A DNA stretch of 64,000 bases, from positions 62,001 through 126,000 of the forward strand of contig NZ_FOOW01000004.1 of the NCBI RefSeq assembly GCF_900113305.1. Direction: 5' to 3'. The position numbers and the translations under genes were made by a program. The stretch comes from Prevotella sp. KH2C16. GTDB lineage: Bacteria > Bacteroidota > Bacteroidia > Bacteroidales > Bacteroidaceae. Under the pieces are notes generated by a model. That model did no database searches, was not told where the DNA came from, and saw only the letters and a program-made list of their open reading frames with translations. Positions 18,832-28,553 of the stretch are shown in pieces; the stretch's first letter is position 1; each line of letters opens with the position of its first letter.

Positions 18832-20046
18832 ATGTATGATATAGAAACCATCCGTAAGGATTTTCCGATATTGAGCCGACAGGTCTACGGAAAGCCCTTG
18901 GTCTATCTTGACAATGCCGCCACCACGCAGAAACCGTTGTGCGTGCTGGATGCGATGCGTGAGGAATATCTGAATGTAAACGCCAATGTGCACCGGGGTG
19001 TGCACTGGATGTCGCAGCAGGCCACCGAGCTGCACGAGACTGCCCGTGAGAAGGTGCGTGCGTTCATCAATGCCCGTTATGCCTCGGAGGTGGTCTTCAC
19101 CCGTGGCACCACCGAGGGGCTGAACCTCGTGGCATCGTCTTTCAGCGACGCGTTCATGACAGAGGGCGACGAGGTGATAGTCTCCGTGATGGAACATCAT
19201 TCGAATATCGTGCCTTGGCAGCTGCAGGCTCAGAAGAAGGGCATCGTCCTCAAGGTCATTCCTATGACCGATAGGGGAGAACTGCGGATGGACGCGTATG
19301 AGGGCCTCTTCAGTGAGAAGACCCGCCTCGTGAGCGTTACGCAGGTGAGCAATGTGCTCGGAACGGTCAATCCCGTTGACGAAATCATACGCATCGCCCA
19401 TGCGCACGGCGTGCCCGTGATGATAGACGGGGCGCAGAGCGCGCCTCACATGCGGATTGATGTGCAGCGGATGGACTGCGACTTCTTTACCTTCAGCGGC
19501 CATAAGATGTATGGGCCTACGGGAGTGGGCGTGCTTTACGGCAAGGAGGAATGGCTCGACCGCCTGCCTCCCTATCAGGGCGGCGGCGAGATGATAGAGC
19601 ATGTGAGCTTTGCGAAGACCACCTTCGAGCGTCCGCCGCTCAAGTTTGAGGCCGGTACGCCTGACTATATTGCCACCCACGGACTGGCCAAGGCCATCGA
19701 CTATATGGAAGCCCTGGGCATGGAGAACATCCAGCAGCATGAGCAGGAACTCACCCGCTATGCCGCCGAACGCCTCAAGACCATTGGTGGAATGCGCATT
19801 TTCGGCGAGGCGGAGCACAAGGATGCCGTTATCAGTTTTCAGGTCGGGGACATTCATCACATGGATATGGGAACCCTGCTCGACCGCCTCGGCATCGCCG
19901 TGCGCACGGGCCATCATTGTGCCCAGCCGCTCATGGATCGCCTTGGCATCCTCGGCACCGTGCGTGCGAGCTTCGCCCTTTATAACACAAAGGAGGAAGT
20001 CGACGCGCTGGCAGCCGGCATCGAGCGGGTTGCAAAAATGTTCTAA
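18832..20046 (+). CDS. sufS: Cysteine desulfurase SufS
   Basis: The 404-residue PLP-dependent class V aminotransferase-fold enzyme supplies sulfur from cysteine for cluster assembly. Landmarks are YLDNAATTQKP, the PLP Schiff-base lysine in FSGHKMYGPTGVGVLYGK, and the catalytic cysteine in RTGHHCAQP. This arrangement is of the group II SufS type. It closes the sufBCDS operon. No sufE or sufU partner gene is adjacent; the sulfur acceptor may be elsewhere in the genome. Confidence 0.97.
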   Translation: MYDIETIRKDFPILSRQVYGKPLVYLDNAATTQKPLCVLDAMREEYLNVNANVHRGVHWMSQQATELHETAREKVRAFINARYASEVVFTRGTTEGLNLVASSFSDAFMTEGDEVIVSVMEHHSNIVPWQLQAQKKGIVLKVIPMTDRGELRMDAYEGLFSEKTRLVSVTQVSNVLGTVNPVDEIIRIAHAHGVPVMIDGAQSAPHMRIDVQRMDCDFFTFSGHKMYGPTGVGVLYGKEEWLDRLPPYQGGGEMIEHVSFAKTTFERPPLKFEAGTPDYIATHGLAKAIDYMEALGMENIQQHEQELTRYAAERLKTIGGMRIFGEAEHKDAVISFQVGDIHHMDMGTLLDRLGIAVRTGHHCAQPLMDRLGILGTVRASFALYNTKEEVDALAAGIERVAKMF

Positions 20047-20103
20047 CGGCTTAACTTCTTAGCGAAGCGATAACTTCTTTGACTCCTTAACTACATTAAG
20101 AAA

Positions 20104-20709
20104 ATGCTGAAGAGCCATTATTACGATAATCTGATAGAGGCCGGATGCGACGAGGCTGGCCGTGGATGTCTGGCGGGTAGTGTCTATGCCGCTGCCGTGA
20201 TACTCCCGGAAGGCTATGACAATCCGACCCTGAACGACTCTAAGCAACTTTCCCGGAAGAAGCGTTACGAACTTCGCGAGCAGATTCAGTGTGATGCCAC
20301 GGCGTGGGCTGTGGGAATCGTAACGGCGGAAGAAATAGATCAACTCAATATCTTGAAGGCCTCGCTGCTTGCCATGCACAGGGCTCTCGACCAGCTGGAA
20401 GTCCGCCCGGAGGCCGTCATCGTAGACGGAAACCGGTTTGTTCCCTATCATGACCTGCCCTATGCCACGATTGTAAAAGGCGACGGCAAGTATCAGGCCA
20501 TAGCGGCGGCAAGCATTCTGGCCAAGACTTATCGCGACGATTACATGATTGGACTGGACAGGGAATACCCGATGTATGACTGGAAGTCGAACAAAGGCTA
20601 TCCCACAAAGAAGCATCGGGAGGCTATCCGCAGGTTCGGTATCAGTCCTTACCATCGCAAAAGCTACAATCTGCTGGGCGGCGAGTTGACTCTCGACTTC
20701 CAGGATTAA
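20104..20709 (+). CDS. rnhB: Ribonuclease HII
   Basis: The 201-residue enzyme cleaves the RNA strand of RNA-DNA hybrids and single ribonucleotides in DNA. It shows the family motif [19 protein letters not shown] with the first Asp and Glu ligands. AVIVDGN and the [14 protein letters not shown] segment supply the remaining metal and substrate residues. It starts 57 bases after sufS and may be read through from the suf operon. A long hairpin follows its stop codon. Confidence 0.96.
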   Translation: MLKSHYYDNLIEAGCDEAGRGCLAGSVYAAAVILPEGYDNPTLNDSKQLSRKKRYELREQIQCDATAWAVGIVTAEEIDQLNILKASLLAMHRALDQLEVRPEAVIVDGNRFVPYHDLPYATIVKGDGKYQAIAAASILAKTYRDDYMIGLDREYPMYDWKSNKGYPTKKHREAIRRFGISPYHRKSYNLLGGELTLDFQD

Positions 20710-20733
20710 TCCTGATTATACCTTATTATATAT

Positions 20734-20776
20734 AGCAGGGAGACAGCCGAAAGATAATTCCGGCTGTCTCCCTGCT
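20734..20776 (+). terminator. Hairpin downstream of rnhB
   Basis: A perfect 16-base inverted repeat (20734-20749 and 20761-20776) with an 11-base loop follows rnhB by 24 bases. It lacks a T tract, so the efficiency of termination is uncertain. Confidence 0.65.
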
Positions 20777-20850
20777 TGGGAAATCCACTATATGGAAAAC
20801 CTGCAGAAACAGGGCATTCCGAGGGTGGTCGTTACCCTGAAAGTAAAAGG

Positions 20851-20920
20851 CCGTTAAAAGCCCGCCTTCTAACGGCTAAAAGGAAAGCTTTTAGCGGCTA
20901 AAAGGAGAGTAAAAGGCCGC
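20851..20920. repeat. Array A of the 22-base-period intergenic repeat family
   Basis: Units beginning CCGTTAAAAG or CGGCTAAAAG start at 20851, 20873 and 20895, exactly 22 bases apart. They contain complementary CTTTTA/TAAAAG halves and run into AAAAGGCCGC. The same unit occurs in three other spacers of the window. Confidence 0.8.
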
Positions 20921-21185
20921 TTCCGGCAAAACGGCCTGCCGTGCCTTCATGAAACGGCAGTTTTCCGTCCTCGTGAAGCCGCTTGTTAATTTTGTATTAT
21001 TTTTAATATTCTGCCAAGGCTTGAATGCCTTTATAATATTCAGGGAGTTCTTTCTATTTTATAATATAACGGGCTTAAAAGTGGCAAAAACAAATAAAAA
21101 CACGCTGCAAAAAATGGAAATATAATTTGTGAAGCATGTGTTTTAGTTAAAGTATGTTTAAAAACAAACAAAAAAGAAAGAAATA
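20921..21185. other. AT-rich spacer upstream of the SusC/SusD operon
   Basis: No coding region is supported. The stretch becomes strongly AT-rich towards the susC promoter and holds no recognised operator or riboswitch. Confidence 0.6.
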
Positions 21186-21217
21186 TTTGTAATCAAAAGC
21201 TAACTTTTGTAAATTTG
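21186..21217 (+). promoter_or_regulatory. Promoter of the SusC/SusD operon
   Basis: TTTG at 21186-21189 is followed after 20 bases by TAAATTTG at 21210-21217. This leaves a long AT-rich leader of about 125 bases before the susC ATG at 21348. No sigma/anti-sigma or hybrid two-component regulator gene is adjacent. Confidence 0.65.
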
Positions 21218-21347
21218 CATTTATGGGTATTTAGGATGAAATCGGGAAAATGAGAGAGAAAGCCGTTTATATCTGATTCCTCATACTTTTAATGTTCCTT
21301 ATGAGAATAGATGTATTTTGTATTTTATATAATTAAAAAGAGAATTT

Positions 21348-24300
21348 ATGGAAAAAAGACTAACGATGCTTTTGGCCTGCCTGTTTCTTGGCATAGGAAT
21401 GGCTCTGGCTCAAACTAAAGTTACAGGAACCGTAGTTTCTCAGGAAGACGGCGAACCCGTAATCGGGGCTTCTGTCATGGTAAAGGGCACGAAGACAGGT
21501 GTCATTACCGACACCGAAGGCCGTTTCTCCTTGTCGGTATCCTCTGCCAATCCCACCATCGTGGTGAGCTACATTGGCATGAAGCCGCAGGAATTACGGG
21601 GACGCCAGGACATGAGAATTGTCCTTGAGCCTGACGACAAGACCCTTCAGGAGGTCGTGGTAACCGGTATGCAGAAGATTGACAAGCGCCTCTTCACCGG
21701 AGCCTCGACGAAGGTGAACGCCGCGGAGGCCAAGATCGACGGTATGGCCGACATCAGCCGCTCGCTGGAAGGCCGTGCCGCCGGCGTGAGCGTGCAGAAT
21801 GTAACGGGAACCTTTGGTACTGCGCCGAAAATCCGCGTGCGTGGTGCCACCTCCATCTATGGCTCGTCGAAGCCTCTTTGGGTAGTCGACGGTGTCATCA
21901 TGGAGGATGTGGAGAATGTCAGTGCCGACCAGTTGTCGTCGGGTGATGCCAACACCTTGATTTCTTCGGCCATTGCCGGACTGAACGCCGACGACATCGA
22001 GAGCTTCCAGATACTGAAGGATGGTTCTGCCACTTCTATCTACGGTGCCCGCGCCATGGCGGGCGTGATTGTCGTAACGACGAAGAAAGGTAAGGCCGGA
22101 CAGGCTCACATCAGCTATACAGGGGAGTACACCATGCGGCTGGTGCCGTCGTATGCCGAGTTCAACATCATGAACTCGCAGGATCAGATGGCCGTTTACC
22201 AGGAGCTTTTCCAGAAGGGATATCTGCCCTATGCCGGTACGGCCAACGCTTCCGACTCGGGTATCTATGGCAAGATGTATCAGATGCTGAGCCAGTATGA
22301 CGATACCACGGGGCAGTTTGCGCTCGCAAACACGCCGGAGGCGATTGCCGACTATCTGCGTGCAGCCGAGTATCGTAATACCGACTGGTTCAGCGAGCTC
22401 TTCTCCACCAACATCATGCACAACCATTCCGTGAGCATCTCCTCGGGTACGGAGAAGTCGCAGACCTATGCGTCGATAAGCGCCATGTTCGACCCGGGCT
22501 GGACCAAGCAGAGCAAGGTGCAGCGTTATACGGCAAATGTGAACACTTCCTACGATATCTCCAAGAAGCTGAACTTCAACATGATAGCCAACGCCTCCTA
22601 CCGTAAGCAGCGTGCCCCGGGAACCCTGAGCTCGTCGATCGACGCCGTGACGGGTGAGGTGAAGCGCGACTTTGACATCAACCCATATTCCTATGCGTTG
22701 AACACCTCGCGTGCGCTGGAGGCTAACACCTATTACACGCGCAACTACGCGCCCTTCAACATCCTGCACGAGTTGGAGAACAACTATCTTGACTTAAGCG
22801 TCATCAACTTCCGTGCACAGGGCCGCCTGACCTATAAGCCCATCACGCAGGTGGAGCTGGCCGTACTGGGAGCCGTGAAATACGACGCCACTTCTAACGA
22901 GCACAACATCCTGGACGACTCTAACCAGGCACAGGCATACCGCGCGATGGGCACTTCCACCATCCGCAGCAAGAACCCGTTTCTCTATACCGACCCTGAA
23001 GACCTGACTGCGCTGCCTGTAACCGTATTGCCTTACGGCGGTATCTACGAGCGCACCGACAACCGCATGTTCGGCTGGGACTTCCGGGCCACGGCATCCT
23101 ACAACGATGTCTTCAACGAAGACCACATCGTGAACTTCTATGGCGGTCTGGAGACCAACAGCTACGACCGCCACAAGAGCTGGTCCCGCGGCTGGGGCAT
23201 GCAGTACAAAATGGGCGAGGTGGCCAACTACGCCTATCAGGTCTTCAAGCAGAGCAAGGAGCAGGGCACGGATTATTTCACCCTCTCCAACACCCATGTG
23301 CGCAGCGCGGCTTTCTTCGCCAACGCCACTTACTCGTGGAAAGGGCGTTACACCGTGAACGGCACTTACCGCTATGAGGGCACCAACGGGCTGGGCATGG
23401 CTCGTAGTGCACGCTGGCTGCCCACCTGGAACATTTCCGGAGCGTGGAATGTGCACGAGGAACCCTGGTTCTCCAAGCTGCAGCCGGCTCTGAGCCACCT
23501 CACTTTCAAGGTCTCCTATTCGCTCACGGCCGACCGTCCTTCGGTAACCAACGCAGAGGCTGTTTTCAAGAGCAGGACTCCCTGGAGATACTTCACGCGC
23601 GACAGCGAGACAGGGTCGTATATCGACGATGTGGCGAACCCCAGCCTTACCTATGAGAAGAAGAAAGAGTGGAACTTCGGGCTCGAGGCCGGTTTCCTGG
23701 ACAACCGCATCAACTTTGCGGTGGATGTCTACCGCCGTAATAACTATGACCTCATTGGTGTGGCAACAACGGGCGGCATCGACGGTTTCATCCAGAAGTA
23801 TGGTAACATTGCTTCCATGAAGTCGAATGGACTGGAGCTGAGCCTGAGCACGACCAACATCAAGACGAAGGACTTCAGCTGGACCACCAGCTTGATCTAT
23901 TCCCACACCCATAACGAGGTTACCGACCTGGAGACATCCACCCGCATCATCGACCTGGTGAGCGGCACGGGCTTTGCCCGCGAGGGCTATCCGGTAAGGT
24001 CGCTCTTCTCCATCCCGTTCGCGGGGCTGAACAGCCATGGCCTCCCCACCTTCTATACCTCGGACGGCGGAACCACCATATCGGGCATCTCCTTCCAGGA
24101 GAGCAACCAGAAGGAGCTCGACTTCCTGAAATATGAAGGCCCCACCGATCCTACCGAAACCGGCTCGTTCGGCAACATCTTCCGCTACAAGGGTCTTACG
24201 CTGAATGTGTTCATCACCTATTCGTTCGGCAATGTAGTTCGTTTGGATCCCGTTTTCAAGGACTCCTACAACGACCTGACCTCTACTCCCAAGGAGTTTA

Positions 24301-24665
24301 AGAACCGCTGGATGGTGGCAGGAGATGAAAACAAGACCGACATACCGGCCATCGCCACGCAGAGGCAGAACTGGAACGACACCGACTTGGATATAGCTTA
24401 CAACTCTTATAACTACTCTTCGGCCCGTGTTGCCAAAGGCGACTTTATCCGAATGAAGGAAATATCGCTTGGCTATGACTTCCCGGAATCGCTCTACCAG
24501 CCCGTGGGGCTGAGCAATCTGTCGCTGAAGCTGCAGGCCACGAACCTCTTCCTGATCTATGCCGACAAGAAGCTGAACGGCCAGGATCCGGAATTCTTCA
24601 ATACCGGTGGCGTGGCCGTCCCGGTGCCGAAACAGTTTACGCTTACATTAAGATTGGGAATCTAA
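21348..24665 (+). CDS. SusC/RagA family TonB-dependent outer-membrane transporter
   Basis: The 1105-residue protein has a signal peptide ending near MALAQ. A carboxypeptidase-regulatory-like beta domain follows (about 24-100, with VTGTVVSQEDGEPVIGASV). The TonB box region is LQEVVVTGMQ and the plug domain runs about 110-240. The remainder is the 22-strand barrel, ending in an aromatic-poor terminal strand TLTLRLGI. There is no N-terminal STN domain, so direct anti-sigma signalling is unlikely. It pairs with the SusD gene 14 bases downstream. Because the next gene encodes a metallohydrolase rather than a glycosidase, the cargo could be a peptide or glycopeptide as for RagAB; that is inference. 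Confidence 0.95.
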   Translation: MEKRLTMLLACLFLGIGMALAQTKVTGTVVSQEDGEPVIGASVMVKGTKTGVITDTEGRFSLSVSSANPTIVVSYIGMKPQELRGRQDMRIVLEPDDKTLQEVVVTGMQKIDKRLFTGASTKVNAAEAKIDGMADISRSLEGRAAGVSVQNVTGTFGTAPKIRVRGATSIYGSSKPLWVVDGVIMEDVENVSADQLSSGDANTLISSAIAGLNADDIESFQILKDGSATSIYGARAMAGVIVVTTKKGKAGQAHISYTGEYTMRLVPSYAEFNIMNSQDQMAVYQELFQKGYLPYAGTANASDSGIYGKMYQMLSQYDDTTGQFALANTPEAIADYLRAAEYRNTDWFSELFSTNIMHNHSVSISSGTEKSQTYASISAMFDPGWTKQSKVQRYTANVNTSYDISKKLNFNMIANASYRKQRAPGTLSSSIDAVTGEVKRDFDINPYSYALNTSRALEANTYYTRNYAPFNILHELENNYLDLSVINFRAQGRLTYKPITQVELAVLGAVKYDATSNEHNILDDSNQAQAYRAMGTSTIRSKNPFLYTDPEDLTALPVTVLPYGGIYERTDNRMFGWDFRATASYNDVFNEDHIVNFYGGLETNSYDRHKSWSRGWGMQYKMGEVANYAYQVFKQSKEQGTDYFTLSNTHVRSAAFFANATYSWKGRYTVNGTYRYEGTNGLGMARSARWLPTWNISGAWNVHEEPWFSKLQPALSHLTFKVSYSLTADRPSVTNAEAVFKSRTPWRYFTRDSETGSYIDDVANPSLTYEKKKEWNFGLEAGFLDNRINFAVDVYRRNNYDLIGVATTGGIDGFIQKYGNIASMKSNGLELSLSTTNIKTKDFSWTTSLIYSHTHNEVTDLETSTRIIDLVSGTGFAREGYPVRSLFSIPFAGLNSHGLPTFYTSDGGTTISGISFQESNQKELDFLKYEGPTDPTETGSFGNIFRYKGLTLNVFITYSFGNVVRLDPVFKDSYNDLTSTPKEFKNRWMVAGDENKTDIPAIATQRQNWNDTDLDIAYNSYNYSSARVAKGDFIRMKEISLGYDFPESLYQPVGLSNLSLKLQATNLFLIYADKKLNGQDPEFFNTGGVAVPVPKQFTLTLRLGI

Positions 24666-24679
24666 AAACAGATATTGAT

Positions 24680-26272
24680 ATGAAAAGAAGTAAATTGATA
24701 TATTCCGTTATCACCTTGGGCTTCGGCCTCATGGCGTTCACTTCCTGCGACGACTTCCTGGATGTGATGCCGGACAACCGCACCGTCATCGATACGGAGG
24801 ATAAGGTCAAGAGCCTGCTGGTTTCCGCTTATCCCAATTACGACTACAACCTGTTCACGGAGTTGCTTTCCGACAATGTGGATGAGTATCAGAATACTTA
24901 TACCGAGCGTTTCATCGACGAGCTCTATCAGTGGAAAGACCCTAAGGAGTCTAACAACGAGTCGCCGGAGAGCTACTGGGAGGCGGCCTACCGAGCCGTC
25001 ACCACAGCCAACAACGCTCTTGAAGGTATAGAGAAAGTAGGTGGAGCTACGACCACAACGCTGAAGGAATGCAAGGGCGAGGCTCTGCTGGCGCGTGCCT
25101 ATGCCCACTTCATGCTGGTCAATATCTTCAGTCTGAACTATAATTCCGCCACCGCTGACAAGGACCTTGGAATTCCGCTGATGTATGATACGGAGGCGGA
25201 AATCGGAGTGGTGCCCGACCGCGGCACCGTGGCCGATGTTTATGCATCGATAGACAAGGATATCCAGGAGGCTCTTCCCCTGATCGGCGACAGCCATCTC
25301 TCAATTCCGAAATATCATTTCAACACGAAGGCTGCCTATGCCTTTGCCACCCGTTTCTATCTCTATTACGAGAAGTGGGACAAGGCCATCGAGTATGCCG
25401 ACAAGTGCCTGGGCTCTAATCCCAAGTCATTGCTCCGCGACTGGTCGAATGTGGCTACGCTGGCCTCTACTTTTGAAGTGAGGTCGCAGCATTATGTGTC
25501 GTCAGAGTTGAACTGTAACCTGCTGCTCGCCACAGGTTATTCCAATGCGGGAGTTGCCTTCGGGCCTTACTTTACATGGAAGAAATATACTCACGGACCT
25601 TATGTCTCCAATCAGGAGGTCGGCGGAGCGGAGCATCCGTGGGGCGGTTCCACGATGCTCTATGATGCTCCTCACTCCTATCCGGGCACAGGCTACAGCT
25701 TCGTCATCTTCTGGCGAGTGCCTTATATGTTCGAGTATACCGACGCAGTAGCCGGCATCGGTTACCGTCGTTCGATATTCCCGCTCTTTACGACAGACGA
25801 ATGCCTGCTCAACCGCGCCGAGGCCTACACCATGACTCAGCAATATGACAAGGCGGCCGCCGACCTCACGCTGTGGATGCAGAACATCACGCGGTCGAGC
25901 ACCACGCTGACTCCTGCCGGCATCACGAACTTCTATAACGGTATCGCCTATAGCTACGAGGATAAAGACAAGCCGCTGGCATCGACGGTGAAGAAGCACC
26001 TGCACCCCGCCTTCAGCATCGACAAGGAGGGCAGCACCCAGGAAGCAATGCTCCAGTGCGTGCTCGACTTCCGCCGTGTGGAGACCTTGCATTGGGGTCT
26101 GCGCTGGTTCGACATCAAGCGCTATGGCATCGAATATCCCCGCAGGGCCATAGATGTTTCCGGTTCTCCATACAAGAAAACGGATTTCCTCTCTAAGGAC
26201 GATCCCCGTCGCGCTGTCCAGTTGCCGTCGAAGGTGCTTGATGCAGGCGTTACGGCCAATCCGAGGAATTAA
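24680..26272 (+). CDS. SusD/RagB family outer-membrane lipoprotein
   Basis: The 530-residue protein starts with a lipoprotein signal (AFTSCDDFLDV, with Cys about residue 25). It shows the helical TPR-like SusD fold, including ESYWEAAYRAVTTANNALEGIE and LRWFDIKRYGIEYPRR near the C-terminus. SusD proteins form the surface lid over the SusC barrel and bind the cargo before import. It is co-transcribed with susC and three downstream lipoprotein genes. The bound ligand cannot be inferred from sequence. Confidence 0.95.
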   Translation: MKRSKLIYSVITLGFGLMAFTSCDDFLDVMPDNRTVIDTEDKVKSLLVSAYPNYDYNLFTELLSDNVDEYQNTYTERFIDELYQWKDPKESNNESPESYWEAAYRAVTTANNALEGIEKVGGATTTTLKECKGEALLARAYAHFMLVNIFSLNYNSATADKDLGIPLMYDTEAEIGVVPDRGTVADVYASIDKDIQEALPLIGDSHLSIPKYHFNTKAAYAFATRFYLYYEKWDKAIEYADKCLGSNPKSLLRDWSNVATLASTFEVRSQHYVSSELNCNLLLATGYSNAGVAFGPYFTWKKYTHGPYVSNQEVGGAEHPWGGSTMLYDAPHSYPGTGYSFVIFWRVPYMFEYTDAVAGIGYRRSIFPLFTTDECLLNRAEAYTMTQQYDKAAADLTLWMQNITRSSTTLTPAGITNFYNGIAYSYEDKDKPLASTVKKHLHPAFSIDKEGSTQEAMLQCVLDFRRVETLHWGLRWFDIKRYGIEYPRRAIDVSGSPYKKTDFLSKDDPRRAVQLPSKVLDAGVTANPRN

Positions 26273-26302
26273 AGTCAAGATTAACTTTAAACGATTAGGA
26301 AT

Positions 26303-27205
26303 ATGAAGAAAATATTAATATATGCTTTCGCGATCCTGTCCGGTGCCGTACTGTTCACCTCCTGTTCGGAAGATGACTTGAGCCCGGAGAGCATCATCAC
26401 CGTCGACCAAGTGGACTATACCGAGTTCGACCAATGGCTGAAAGCAAACTTTATCAATACCTACAACATCGATCTCAAGTACCGATTTCAGGATATAGAG
26501 ACCGATCACGACTACTATCTGATTCCCGCCGACTACAATCAGTCCATCAAGTTGGCGCACATCATCAAGTATGCCGTGCTGGAAGCCTTTGACGAGGCTG
26601 CCGGAATCAACTTCACCCGGGGCAACTTCCCCAAGCAAATCTACTTGGTGGGAAACTGGGAATACCGCAACAACGGCACCTTCGTGCTGGGTACGGCCGA
26701 GGGAGGAAAGAAGGTTTTCCTTGCCGGCGTGAATCTTCTGGACGAGAATCTCTCGAGCATCGCGAGCCTGAATGAGTATTATCTGAAGACCGTCTACCAT
26801 GAGTTCACCCACATTCTGAACCAGACCAAGGACTATGCGGCCGACTATCAGTTGATTACGGCCACGGATTATGTGGCCGGTGAATGGAGCGAGGCTCCTT
26901 ATAACGCGAGTAGCTATTATCTGGAGCATGGATTCATCTCTGCCTATGCCCAGCATTCCCACGGCGAGGACTTTGCCGAAATGTTCTCCCTCTATGTAAC
27001 CAATACCCCCGAACAGTGGGACGCATGGATGGAAACAGCTGGAACGGACGGTGCAAACCACATTGCCTCAAAGCTCTCCTCTGTACGGGATTACATGGAG
27101 AAGTCGTGGGGAATCGATATGGATGAGTTGCGTGATATCGTCCTTCGTCGTGAGGCTGATATTGTCGCAGGCAAGATAGACCTGTCAGATTTGACCGTAA
27201 AATAA
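26303..27205 (+). CDS. Substrate import-associated zinc metallohydrolase lipoprotein
   Basis: The 300-residue lipoprotein (signal ending LFTSC) carries an HExxH zinc motif, YHEFTHILNQ, with His166, Glu167 and His170. A downstream GEDFAEMFSLYV segment probably supplies the third ligand. It matches the family of putative zinc-binding metallopeptidases (Peptidase_Mx1 type) that is repeatedly found next to SusC/SusD pairs. It probably sits on the outer membrane and cuts the imported substrate, plausibly a protein or peptide. Substrate and peptidase activity are inferred, not shown. Spacings of 30 and 16 bases place it in the same operon as its neighbours. Confidence 0.88.
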   Translation: MKKILIYAFAILSGAVLFTSCSEDDLSPESIITVDQVDYTEFDQWLKANFINTYNIDLKYRFQDIETDHDYYLIPADYNQSIKLAHIIKYAVLEAFDEAAGINFTRGNFPKQIYLVGNWEYRNNGTFVLGTAEGGKKVFLAGVNLLDENLSSIASLNEYYLKTVYHEFTHILNQTKDYAADYQLITATDYVAGEWSEAPYNASSYYLEHGFISAYAQHSHGEDFAEMFSLYVTNTPEQWDAWMETAGTDGANHIASKLSSVRDYMEKSWGIDMDELRDIVLRREADIVAGKIDLSDLTVK

Positions 27206-27221
27206 CATAAGGATTACGATT

Positions 27222-28541
27222 ATGAAGAAGAATAAGTATTTTATATATTTGCTGCTCCTGCTCCCCGCGCTGATGCTGGGGTCTTGCACTCCGGAGCAGG
27301 ACGACTATTTCGACGAGCCGTCTTCCACGCGTCTGGCCAATCTGATGTCTTCCACACGCAAGGCTCTGATGGGCTCCGAGCAGGGATGGGTGTTTGAGGT
27401 GTTCCCCGGGCTGGACGGTCAGGAGTTCGGGGGGTGTGTCTATACGGCGAAGTTCGACAGCCTCACCGTTTCCGTCAGGAGCGAGCTTGCCGGCGACCCT
27501 ACCTACGAGGAGACCTCTTATTATAAGATGACCAACGAGGCCGGTGCCGCTGTTATCTTCGATACGGGCAACCAACTCATCCATTATCTCTCCGAGGGAA
27601 CTTCCTCTAACTATAAGGCACTCGGTGGCGACATCGAGTTCGTGATAGACAGTGTGGGCGCGGATATCATCAAGGTTCATGGTGCCCGCTCCGGCAATAC
27701 CTGCTACTTCCGCCGCCTCACTATGCCGGCAGAAGACTATATCGCGGCCGTGGGTGCCATCCAGGCCGACTTCATCTATGGCAACTACTATGGAACCATA
27801 GGCGGAAAGGCCGTTGCCGCAGAGTTTAACCTGAACTCCAATCAGATTTACATTAATCCAGACACGACCCAGACCGTGGAGGAAGTATCCACTTCTTTCA
27901 TCTATACCAATACGGGCATCCGTTTCTACGAGCCTATCACCATTAACGGCATCACGGTTTCAGAACTTGCGTTTGACTATGATGCGGGCACGCTCACGGG
28001 TACCGACGGCTCGGGTAACACCTTTGTGCTTACCGGAATACTGCCGGAAGGCTATCGCATGTTTGCCGACTATGAGGGAACCTATCGCTTGCTCTACAAC
28101 AAAGGCAGCAGGAGCATGACTGTAACGCTGACTCCCGATGAGACTGGCAGTCGTTATTACATGACCAATTTCTTCCCGAATTCTCCCACGACGCCTATAA
28201 CGCTCACCTATAGCAAGGCCACCGGCGCGCTCTACATGAATTCTCAGCAGGTTGCCACGGAAGGCGGCAATCAGGTATGGCTTTGCGGATGGGCTCTTGC
28301 TGCAGGCGGTAATCTTACCTGGGATGAGTCTGCAGGTATGATGACAAAGTGGAATGGCGATGAGGCTAATCCTGTCTATACCTGGGTGGACAATGCGCAG
28401 TCATCTTACATTATCGACTCGTTCATCGTCTGGACGCTGAATTCAGCAGGTTCAAGTGCAGGTCAGTATGCGGGCACTCTGTATCGGATTCGCACCGGAA
28501 GCTCGCAGATGCCTTATGTTACAACAATGACAAAACAATAA
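27222..28541 (+). CDS. DUF4302 domain-containing lipoprotein
   Basis: The 439-residue protein has a lipoprotein signal (LMLGSCTPEQ). Its N-terminal region fits DUF4302: a segment containing SEQGWVFEVFPG, strands with GGCVYTAKFD, FDTGNQLIHYLSEG, and LGGDIEFVID. The remaining 250 residues are beta-rich. DUF4302 lipoproteins accompany SusC/SusD-metallohydrolase loci in Bacteroidota and are presumed surface-exposed accessory binding proteins, but their biochemical role is unknown. It lies 16 bases after the metallohydrolase gene and 12 bases before the BACON gene. Confidence 0.8.
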   Translation: MKKNKYFIYLLLLLPALMLGSCTPEQDDYFDEPSSTRLANLMSSTRKALMGSEQGWVFEVFPGLDGQEFGGCVYTAKFDSLTVSVRSELAGDPTYEETSYYKMTNEAGAAVIFDTGNQLIHYLSEGTSSNYKALGGDIEFVIDSVGADIIKVHGARSGNTCYFRRLTMPAEDYIAAVGAIQADFIYGNYYGTIGGKAVAAEFNLNSNQIYINPDTTQTVEEVSTSFIYTNTGIRFYEPITINGITVSELAFDYDAGTLTGTDGSGNTFVLTGILPEGYRMFADYEGTYRLLYNKGSRSMTVTLTPDETGSRYYMTNFFPNSPTTPITLTYSKATGALYMNSQQVATEGGNQVWLCGWALAAGGNLTWDESAGMMTKWNGDEANPVYTWVDNAQSSYIIDSFIVWTLNSAGSSAGQYAGTLYRIRTGSSQMPYVTTMTKQ

Positions 28542-28553
28542 AGGAGACTGATT

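Noticed and set aside
17830-19917. A 695-codon open frame on the minus strand across sufD and sufS
   Set aside because: It is antisense to two well-identified genes and its translation is His/Val/Leu-rich with no domain; it is a by-product of codon bias.
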